From: Candidatus Brocadiia bacterium
GTDB taxonomy: Bacteria > Planctomycetota > MHYJ01 > JACQXL01
Reading direction: 5' to 3'
Length of the DNA: 12,892 nucleotides
Assembly (NCBI GenBank): GCA_020062035.1
Contig: JAGUXD010000033.1
Span: forward strand, 1 to 12,892
Translations under genes and position numbers: made by a program
Part shown: one piece after another, positions 7,522 to 12,892 of the stretch
Position numbering within the stretch: position 1 is the stretch's first letter
Layout of the letters: the number at the start of each line of letters is the position of its first letter
Notes under the pieces: generated by a model
The model's database searches: none
Told to the model about the DNA's origin: nothing
Seen by the model: the letters and a program-made list of their open reading frames with translations, nothing else

Positions 7522-8439
7522 ATGATACAAGTAGAAAACCTGACAAAGAAGTTTGGGAATGTTGCGGCAGTGGATGGAGTCTCTTTTAATGTTGAGAATA
7601 GAGAAATCGTGGGCTTTCTTGGCCCAAATGGTGCCGGTAAAACCACGACAATGCGTGTGCTGACTTCCTACCTTGCTCCTACTTCAGGCAGGGCAGCAGT
7701 CGCGGGTTTTGATGTAGTCAGAAATTCTTTAGAAGCCAGAAAACGAATCGGATATCTGCCGGAGAGCGTTCCTTTTTATCCTGAGATGCGAGTTCGGGAA
7801 TACCTCTCTTTTAGAGCCAAACTGAAAGCCGTTCCCAGAAAACAGAGAAAACAACGGCTTGACGAGGTCATGGAAAGATGCCGGGTAAAAGATGTGGAAC
7901 ATAAAATCATTGGACATCTCTCCAAGGGCTATCGTCAACGACTCGGACTGGCTGAAGCAATTATTCATAATCCACCTATTCTTATCCTTGATGAACCGAC
8001 GATTGGGTTAGACCCTGCACAGATTAGACAGACCCGCGAACTTATTAAAGAATTAGGACAGGACAAGACGGTTATTCTTTCTACCCATATTTTACCTGAG
8101 GTTGAAATGCTCTGTAACAGGGTAATCATTATTCACCAGGGTAAAATCGCGATAATGGACACCCTGAATAACCTCGTCAAAGACCAAAAGATAAAACTGG
8201 AAATCACAGGTAATATCAACGATATTACAGAGACACTAAAACAACTACCAGGCATAAAAAATATCTCTTTTACCCAGCAGGACTTATGGTATGTTGTTAC
8301 TATTGAATTATCAAACAATGAAGACATCAGGGACATTGTATATCAAAAGATAGTCCAGAACCAATGGGGTATTCGTGAGTTCAAAACCGAACGAACGACA
8401 TTGGAAGAAATGTTTATTAGAATAACCACAAGGGAGTAG
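7522..8439 (+). CDS. ABC transporter ATP-binding protein (GldA-type)
   Basis: A cytosolic ATPase subunit of 305 residues that would power the permease encoded next. Walker A is GPNGAGKTT (34-42), the signature is LSKGYRQR (133-140; a variant of LSGGQ usual in this subfamily), Walker B is LILDEP (154-159), and the H-loop histidine is H189 (STHIL). The C-terminal 80 or so residues form the extra domain seen in ABC-2 type exporter ATPases. The start MIQVENLTKKFG is the canonical family start, although no Shine-Dalgarno sequence precedes it. A near-consensus promoter lies just upstream. The gene is bracketed by inverted copies of one 76-bp element about 1.1 kb apart. The GldA-like assignment comes from its permease, GldG and DUF4340 neighbours. 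The substrate is unknown. Confidence 0.94.
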   Translation: MIQVENLTKKFGNVAAVDGVSFNVENREIVGFLGPNGAGKTTTMRVLTSYLAPTSGRAAVAGFDVVRNSLEARKRIGYLPESVPFYPEMRVREYLSFRAKLKAVPRKQRKQRLDEVMERCRVKDVEHKIIGHLSKGYRQRLGLAEAIIHNPPILILDEPTIGLDPAQIRQTRELIKELGQDKTVILSTHILPEVEMLCNRVIIIHQGKIAIMDTLNNLVKDQKIKLEITGNINDITETLKQLPGIKNISFTQQDLWYVVTIELSNNEDIRDIVYQKIVQNQWGIREFKTERTTLEEMFIRITTRE

Positions 8440-8517
8440 CGGGAAGAGTTTGAGAAACTCATCTTTCAGAGTGGTGTCTCAATAATCCGTTTCTACTATG
8501 TCTTCAGAACGAACAAG

Positions 8518-8524
8518 AAGGAGG
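8518..8524 (+). promoter_or_regulatory. perfect Shine-Dalgarno sequence stranded upstream of repeat copy B
   Basis: AAGGAGG is the strongest ribosome-binding sequence in the window. The nearest plausible gene start is 80 or more bases away (GTG 8605, ATG 8611), with the 76-bp repeat exactly in between. Removing the repeat would place this site 4 bases before the GTG and 10 before the ATG. I infer that it is the original ribosome-binding site of the permease gene. Confidence 0.6.
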
Positions 8525-8528
8525 GTGA

Positions 8529-8604
8529 AAACAAGAATACAGAATATAGCCCCGATGTCCATCGGGGTATTCTTCCCTCTGGGACTGTATTCTGTGTTCT
8601 TATT
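8529..8604. repeat. MITE-like palindromic element, copy B (inverted relative to copy A)
   Basis: Reverse complement of 7365-7440 with a single mismatch at 8578. In the sense of the operon transcript, arms 8533-8549 and 8585-8601 pair along all 17 positions, two of them G-U wobbles. In copy A's orientation those two positions are A-C mismatches. Inside is CCCCGATG/CATCGGGG (8550-8557 with 8560-8567). It lacks the ATTAGCCAC outer termini of copy A, so the mobile unit may be the 76-bp core. It ends directly at the GTG start option of the permease gene. Confidence 0.8.
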
Positions 8605-8610
8605 GTGATT

Positions 8611-9327
8611 ATGCGAAATATCTGGGTCCTAACTAAAAAGGAACTGGCAATTTATTTCTATTCCCCGCTGGCTTATGTCATTATTACCGCATTCCTATTA
8701 TTGTCAGGGTATTTTTTCTATCAATTTGTCGCAGGCATTGCTGATGCGACTGCCCTGAGATATGTTCTTGAATTCATCGGATTCATCTCGCTTATTATCT
8801 CGCCGATGATTACAATGCGGCTTTTAGCCGAAGAGAAAAAGTCAGGCACATTGGAATTACTTATGACTGCTCCTATCACAGAAACACAGGTGGTCGTCTC
8901 TAAATACATCTCCAGTTTATTATTCTTTATCGCATTAATTATGCCGACAGTGGCATATGTAATATTACTTATCTTCTGGGGAAAGCCGGATTTAGGAGCG
9001 ATTATCTGTGGTTATCTCGGACTTATCTGTCTGGCTGGGGTATTTTTGAGCATCGGGCTTTTTGTCTCTTCATTTACCTCTAACCAGATTGTTGCAGTAA
9101 TTATTACTTTTGTCATACTTCTGATTGGCTGGGTCATCGGATGGGCCGGAGAGTTTTTCAGGGAACAATGGTGGAAGGATATCTTTAAATATATTGGTTT
9201 CTTTGAGCACTTTGACGCCTTCAGAAAAGGGCTGATTGACAGCCGAGATTTCCTTTATTGTTTTTCTCTGATTATATTCTTCTTGTTTTTAACAGTTCGG
9301 ATAGTAGAATCAAGAAGATGGAAATAA
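8611..9327 (+). CDS. ABC-2 type permease (GldF-type)
   Basis: An integral inner-membrane permease of 238 residues with about six hydrophobic segments, the first starting near residue 20. It carries the family hallmark EEKKSGTLELLMTAP between the second and third segments, and opens with the expected MRNIWVLTKKELAIYF. It would form the channel energised by the upstream ATPase. I chose ATG 8611. An in-frame GTG at 8605, flush with the end of repeat copy B, would add two residues. Neither has a Shine-Dalgarno sequence at normal distance, because the perfect AAGGAGG lies upstream of the repeat. Translation may depend on RNA folding or coupling. The 3' end overlaps the next start codon by 10 bases (ATGGAAATAA), which indicates translational coupling. 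Length and motif fit GldF-like permeases well. Confidence 0.92.
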   Translation: MRNIWVLTKKELAIYFYSPLAYVIITAFLLLSGYFFYQFVAGIADATALRYVLEFIGFISLIISPMITMRLLAEEKKSGTLELLMTAPITETQVVVSKYISSLLFFIALIMPTVAYVILLIFWGKPDLGAIICGYLGLICLAGVFLSIGLFVSSFTSNQIVAVIITFVILLIGWVIGWAGEFFREQWWKDIFKYIGFFEHFDAFRKGLIDSRDFLYCFSLIIFFLFLTVRIVESRRWK

Positions 9328-10784
9328 ATAATACAAATATACAGGGCTGGGGCAGAAGGCAAAAGACCTTTACTTTCTTAAACGCCCTCGTGATGGTCCT
9401 GATTGCATTAGCAATTTTAGTCGGAGTAAATTATATCTCTCAACGACGATATTTCCGACTTGATTGCACCTTTAAGCAGGAATATTCTCTCTCAAGTAAA
9501 AGCAAAGAAATCCTTAAACAACTCAAAGAGCCAATTATTATATACGCCTTCTTTACTCCAGCACAGGACCTATTTATCGCAGAGGTTCAGCGAATGATGA
9601 CAGACCTTCTGGAAGAATATAAAATCCATTCTCACGGAAAAATCCAGATAGAAATAATTCAACCATCAATAGACCGCGAAATGGTAGAGGTTTTGCAAAA
9701 GAAATTCAAGTTGGAGACAATTGCACAAAACGATATGATTATACGCTCTGGTGATAGTCAGAAAAATGTAAATCTGATAGAGACATATGAGCGAGACTAT
9801 GGTCCTTATGGCAGGCCGAGCGGTATCAAGTCATTTAAGGGCGAGGAGGCTCTTAGTGCTGCAATCAAGCAGGTCATTCAGCCCCAGAAAACAATCATCT
9901 ATTTTACCACAGGACATGGTGAAGGAGATGAGGACAATTCCTCGCTTGACGGATATACAACTTTTATCCATTATCTCCAGCGGGAAAATATAGAGAAGAA
10001 AAAGATAAATCTTTTAGAGGTCTCACAAATTCCTGCGGATTGTAGTGCCTTGGTTCTACTGGGCCCAAAGACTCAAATCAGCGCACCGGAGACGGCTCTT
10101 CTGAATAATTATCTCAAAGAAGGCGGCAGGCTCTTGATAATGCTTGACCCTCTCAGTGAAACTAACTTGTCTGATTTCATGAAGGAATGGGGAATAAAAT
10201 TGGATGGCGGTATTGTCGTTGACCCTGAAAAATGCATCGCTATCTTCGGTGAAATCTGTCTGATTACTGATAATTACTCATCGCATAAGATTACAGATAA
10301 AATGATAGGAGAAGTATCCTATTTCCTCGGTGCACAGGCAGTAGAGTCAATTTCTCCCACTATCGCGACAGAAATAGTAAAATCGTCTCGCACTTCCTGG
10401 TTAGAAACCGATATAGAAACCCTCAGCAAAAGCCGGGCAAAATATCATCCTGATAGCGACCGCAAAGGTCCTATCGGACTTGCCGTAGCCGTTAGTAAAA
10501 CCGAATCCCGTTTAGTAGTCATAGGCGATTCTGATATGATTAGAAATAAATTTATAGAGCCGGAGTCCCTTTTAGGGTTTAGCAGAGTGGACTTACCTCT
10601 GAACGCCTTGCGCTGGCTTGCAGGACAGGAAGTCTTTATCGCTATTGAACCAAAGACATTTGAGATAAAACGAATTGACCTCACTCCTGAACGGCAAACA
10701 TTTTTGGCTTGGTTTAGTTTGGTAATAATTCCTTTAATCGGAGCGATTTTAGGCATCCTTATGTGGCTCATTCGTAGAAAGTAG
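9318..10784 (+). CDS. GldG-type ABC transporter auxiliary membrane protein
   Basis: A protein of 488 residues. It has an N-terminal membrane anchor (about 18-38), a large region that should lie outside the cytoplasm and matches the ABC-transporter auxiliary (GldG/IFT52-like) fold, and a C-terminal membrane helix (about 463-485) ending in RRK. Recognisable pieces are YSLSSKSKEILKQL after the anchor, the strand-turn FTTGHGEGD, VLLGPKTQISAPETALLNNYLKEGG as a Rossmann-like segment, and the closing LTPERQTFLAWFSLVIIP typical of this family. The frame is open further upstream to a TTG at 9258, but that part only shadows the permease gene. ATG 9318, overlapping the permease stop, is the natural start. 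It probably completes a GldF/GldG membrane complex with the ATPase. In Bacteroidetes the orthologous complex is needed for gliding, but nothing here suggests gliding. Confidence 0.92.
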   Translation: MEINNTNIQGWGRRQKTFTFLNALVMVLIALAILVGVNYISQRRYFRLDCTFKQEYSLSSKSKEILKQLKEPIIIYAFFTPAQDLFIAEVQRMMTDLLEEYKIHSHGKIQIEIIQPSIDREMVEVLQKKFKLETIAQNDMIIRSGDSQKNVNLIETYERDYGPYGRPSGIKSFKGEEALSAAIKQVIQPQKTIIYFTTGHGEGDEDNSSLDGYTTFIHYLQRENIEKKKINLLEVSQIPADCSALVLLGPKTQISAPETALLNNYLKEGGRLLIMLDPLSETNLSDFMKEWGIKLDGGIVVDPEKCIAIFGEICLITDNYSSHKITDKMIGEVSYFLGAQAVESISPTIATEIVKSSRTSWLETDIETLSKSRAKYHPDSDRKGPIGLAVAVSKTESRLVVIGDSDMIRNKFIEPESLLGFSRVDLPLNALRWLAGQEVFIAIEPKTFEIKRIDLTPERQTFLAWFSLVIIPLIGAILGILMWLIRRK

Positions 10785-10798
10785 AGAGAAATGAGTAT

Positions 10799-10920
10799 GG
10801 AAATCATATCCGTCTCATGCCAGAGGTCATGTATACGGTCCCCGCAGGCGACCTCTGGCATCACAGACCCAGTGGGAAATAGGACCCCGAATACTTTCGG
10901 GGTTTGATATGACGGATTCC
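10799..10920. repeat. composite palindromic repeat between the GldG-like and DUF4340 genes (element C)
   Basis: Contains a 12-bp perfect stem, ATGCCAGAGGTC (10817-10828) with GACCTCTGGCAT (10850-10861) around a 21-base loop. CCCAGTGGGAA follows (10868-10878). An 8-bp hairpin ACCCCGAA/TTCGGGGT (10884-10891 with 10896-10903, loop TACT) comes next. It ends in ATATGACGGATTCC (10907-10920), whose exact reverse complement is at 7341-7354 beside repeat copy A. The order CCCAGTGGGAA then CCCCGA hairpin is the same as inside copy A. There is no coding capacity and no T-run for termination. It fills most of the 171-base gap. Confidence 0.65.
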
Positions 10921-10947
10921 GATGGAAAAGAAGCCGATAAAAAGTGT

Positions 10948-10952
10948 GGAGG
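10948..10952 (+). promoter_or_regulatory. ribosome-binding site for the DUF4340 gene
   Basis: GGAGG lies three bases before ATG 10956. It favours this ATG over the in-frame GTG at 10944, which would place the Shine-Dalgarno sequence inside the coding region. The spacing is shorter than usual. Confidence 0.5.
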
Positions 10953-10955
10953 ATT

Positions 10956-12725
10956 ATGAAAACCAAAACAACTATTATTCTCCTTCTAATTGCCGCTCTG
11001 TTAGGTGCGTATATCTTCCTGATTGAAACAAAACTGCCTACTACAGATGAGTTAAAAGAAATAAGAAAGAAGGTGTTTTCTGTAAAGGCAAATGATATTA
11101 CAAAAATAGTGATAAACGCACCTAATGCCTCTCAAATGACAGTCGGTTCCATTACTCCAACAAGGGTGACAATCATCTGCACAAGAAAGGATTCTGGATG
11201 GGCGATGATTGCTCCGCTCAGAACCAGGGCAGATAAATCCACTCTTGACAATATTGCCAATCAGATTGCTGACCTGCAGAAAAAAGATACTATAAAAGAA
11301 GTAAGTAATTTAGCGACCTATGGGCTTCTTGAACCGATAATTACGCTCACTTTCCATTCCAGAATCGGCCCAGCGCAGACACTCAAACTCGGCTATCTAG
11401 CTCCACTAAATTTGGGTGTCTATCTATCTGTTGAAGGACGCAAGGAAATTTATGTCGTGCCCGAATATTTTGCCGATACCATAAATAAACCGGTTTCTGA
11501 TTTCCGTCATAAAAAGGTATTTGACGCTAATATTTATGAAGCGAATAACCTTGAGTTTATTTATCCTGATAAAACAATCATCCTCGAAAAGAATAAAGAC
11601 AATCAATGGCTAATTACCTCGCCTGTCTCAGAAAAAGCCGATGAAAATAAGATACGAGACCTGCTTTCCACAATGGCCGGGCTTTGTGTTGATACCTTTG
11701 TCGCTGACAACGAGACAAATTTATCTATATATGGATTGGACAAACCCCTTCTTAAAATAGCCCTTAAATCAGAAATCCTTGTTCTGGGAAGGGAATGGCA
11801 ATCGGATAAATTTGTTGCTATGAAAGAATCCCGGCCGGACACCATTTTTACTATCAATAAGACCTCTTACCAGAACTTAATGCTTTCCCTTGATGACTTA
11901 CGAACCAAGCGATTCTTTGAAATAGACCATCCCAAAATAACCAATATCAGGATAAAATACAACCAGAAAGAGGTCGTTAATTTAGAAAAAGACAAGAATA
12001 ATAACTGGCAGTTTGTTTATCCCGTATTTAGCGGAAGTGATATTGCGCCCTATGATGTCCAGGGATTCCTTGATAAATTAAATAATACCAATATAGAGCA
12101 ATTTTGTCCCACTGGGATTACGATAACCGATTTAGCGCCTTATGGGCTGGACGAGCCCTTATTAGAACTCACTCTCAATACCACCACTACGCTGATGGGA
12201 TTTGTTGAAGAGGAAGTGGAAGAGCCAGAAACAAAACTCTATTTTAAACAAACAGATAAACCCCGTATCGTAGCGGTAGATTCCTCGCTCTGGAACTATC
12301 TTCAACAGGGCTCTATTATCTTCCGCAAGAAGACACTTTTTAACATCCCTACTGATAAAGTAAAGAAACTTTCCATCTACACACCGGAAAAGGGCTCTCT
12401 ATCCTATGAAAGGACAAAACCAGACGACTGGCAGATTATTAGCGGCAAAGAAATCAGCAAATCAGACCTCAATAAAATAATGAATGAATTCTGCTATCTG
12501 ACCGCATCTGAATTTGTAATGGATATGAATCTTAGCGCCAGTCCGGATTTAGCACATTATGGATTGGATAAACCAGAGGCAATCATTACTATGGAGTATG
12601 AATGGAAAGGGCAAGTAGTTACAAAATCACTTCATATCGGCACAAAGACAGAAAACCATTATTATGCAAAAATAGAAGATGATGTCGTGGTCTTTAAGAT
12701 TATACCTTCTATAATGCCCCGATAA
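10956..12725 (+). CDS. DUF4340-domain protein with four tandem modules
   Basis: A protein of 589 residues with an N-terminal signal-anchor helix (about 6-23) and a large domain expected outside the cytoplasm. Four modules repeat with a period of about 135 residues. Each has a tryptophan (W82, W218, W351, W492) in a W-hydrophobic-hydrophobic context, usually with a nearby proline, then 40-45 residues later YGL-x-x-P (Y122, Y259, Y396, Y535). This is the DUF4340 pattern. The family regularly follows GldG-like genes and is thought to be an accessory of that exporter, although its biochemical role is unknown. I chose ATG 10956, behind GGAGG, over GTG 10944. The stop codon lies within a CCCCGAT/ATCGAGG stem-loop, and the final residues (IIPSIMPR) are partly repeat-encoded, so the original C-terminus may have been replaced. 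Family call is firm, function unknown. Confidence 0.9.
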   Translation: MKTKTTIILLLIAALLGAYIFLIETKLPTTDELKEIRKKVFSVKANDITKIVINAPNASQMTVGSITPTRVTIICTRKDSGWAMIAPLRTRADKSTLDNIANQIADLQKKDTIKEVSNLATYGLLEPIITLTFHSRIGPAQTLKLGYLAPLNLGVYLSVEGRKEIYVVPEYFADTINKPVSDFRHKKVFDANIYEANNLEFIYPDKTIILEKNKDNQWLITSPVSEKADENKIRDLLSTMAGLCVDTFVADNETNLSIYGLDKPLLKIALKSEILVLGREWQSDKFVAMKESRPDTIFTINKTSYQNLMLSLDDLRTKRFFEIDHPKITNIRIKYNQKEVVNLEKDKNNNWQFVYPVFSGSDIAPYDVQGFLDKLNNTNIEQFCPTGITITDLAPYGLDEPLLELTLNTTTTLMGFVEEEVEEPETKLYFKQTDKPRIVAVDSSLWNYLQQGSIIFRKKTLFNIPTDKVKKLSIYTPEKGSLSYERTKPDDWQIISGKEISKSDLNKIMNEFCYLTASEFVMDMNLSASPDLAHYGLDKPEAIITMEYEWKGQVVTKSLHIGTKTENHYYAKIEDDVVVFKIIPSIMPR

Positions 12726-12732
12726 ATCGAGG
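12717..12732. repeat. stem-loop spanning the DUF4340 stop codon
   Basis: CCCCGAT (12717-12723) pairs with ATCGAGG (12726-12732) except for one C-A mismatch. The TAA stop (12723-12725) lies at its tip. The stem resembles the CCCCGATG/CATCGGGG hairpins of copies A and B and the CCCCGAA/TTCGGGG hairpin of element C. No T-run follows, so it is not a typical intrinsic terminator. Confidence 0.5.
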
Positions 12733-12765
12733 TGCCTGAAACAGCGCCACCTCCAACAAATAATT

Positions 12766-12892
12766 AGGGTCTGCTGAAAAATGATTTTATATCTTCTTGA
12801 GTTTGGCAAATTTTATGGGTTAAGGCAAGAAAAATAGGAGGAAATTACTCAAAATAAGAAGGCGGATGTCCGATATCTTATAAGAAGATTGA
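12766..12892 (+). other. right-edge noncoding stretch with possible IS terminus and an open frame running off the window
   Basis: AGGGTCTGCTGAAAAA (12766-12781) resembles, from memory, terminal inverted repeats of some IS families that end in TTTTTCAGCAGACCC. The partner terminus and any transposase would lie beyond the window. A good Shine-Dalgarno GGAGG sits at 12837-12841. The frame beginning at 12838 stays open to the edge (EEITQNKKADVRYLIRRL), but it has no ATG, GTG or TTG at a suitable distance; only an ATT at 12844. I cannot name a product. Confidence 0.2.

Noticed and set aside
9258..9317. TTG start for the GldG-like gene 60 bases upstream
   Set aside because: This part overlaps the permease coding region and only shadows it. 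ATG 9318 overlapping the permease stop is the usual coupled arrangement.
10445..10966. 173-codon minus-strand frame over the end of the GldG-like gene and element C
   Set aside because: It is an antisense shadow of the conserved GldG-like C-terminus extended through palindromic repeat DNA. No domain or ribosome-binding site.
12106..12118. GTCCCACTGGGAT inside the DUF4340 gene as another member of the CCCAGTGGG repeats
   Set aside because: Only a short palindromic string matches. No neighbouring hairpin module is present, and the surrounding protein fits the third DUF4340 module, so chance is adequate.
12627..12809. 60-codon minus-strand frame across the DUF4340 3' end
   Set aside because: Composed of antisense DUF4340 sequence and repeat DNA, with no support from composition or motifs.

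Overview
The window is from an uncultivated-type bacterium with moderately AT-rich DNA. It carries a dense load of short GC-rich stem-loop repeats in its noncoding gaps. I cannot fix the phylum from sequence alone. The gene content (zinc-ribbon/class III cyclase/AAA/TPR fusion, vWA membrane protein, Gld-type ABC transporter with a DUF4340 partner) is typical of environmental lineages outside the well-studied model phyla. No rRNA, tRNA, CRISPR array or complete transposase is visible.

Layout. Positions 1-183 are noncoding, with a stem-loop and possible promoter elements. A 1229-residue signalling protein (184-3873, +) fuses a zinc ribbon, a class III nucleotide cyclase domain, a large STAND/AAA-type ATPase and a long TPR tail. 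It converges on, and overlaps by 30 bp, an NAD kinase gene (3844-4734, -). A divergent intergenic region of about 140 bp, rich in inverted repeats, separates nadK from a five-gene plus-strand block. That block is a vWA/glutamine-amidotransferase-like membrane protein (4872-7334), an ABC ATPase (7522-8439), an ABC-2 type permease (8611-9327), a GldG-type auxiliary membrane protein (9318-10784) and a DUF4340 protein built of four tandem modules (10956-12725). The right end (12726-12892) is noncoding except for a short open frame running off the edge.

How the genes fit together. The ATPase, permease, GldG-like and DUF4340 proteins form the GldA/F/G-type exporter module. This module is known from gliding Bacteroidetes but is widespread in non-gliding bacteria, where its substrate is not established. 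The adjacent BatA-like vWA protein is also envelope-anchored and probably belongs to the same unit. The cyclase and NAD kinase look like unrelated neighbours.

The most unusual part is the repeat biology. A 76-bp element occurs twice in inverted orientation (75/76 identical), bracketing the ABC ATPase gene. One copy sits exactly between a perfect Shine-Dalgarno sequence and the start codon of the permease gene, and its transcript can fold into a near-complete 17-bp stem that would bring the two back together. Related hairpin modules (a CCCAGTGGG core, and CCCCGA...TCGGGG stems) occur at nearly every other gap of the same gene block. A different dispersed repeat occurs twice inside the vWA gene and is translated in two different reading frames.
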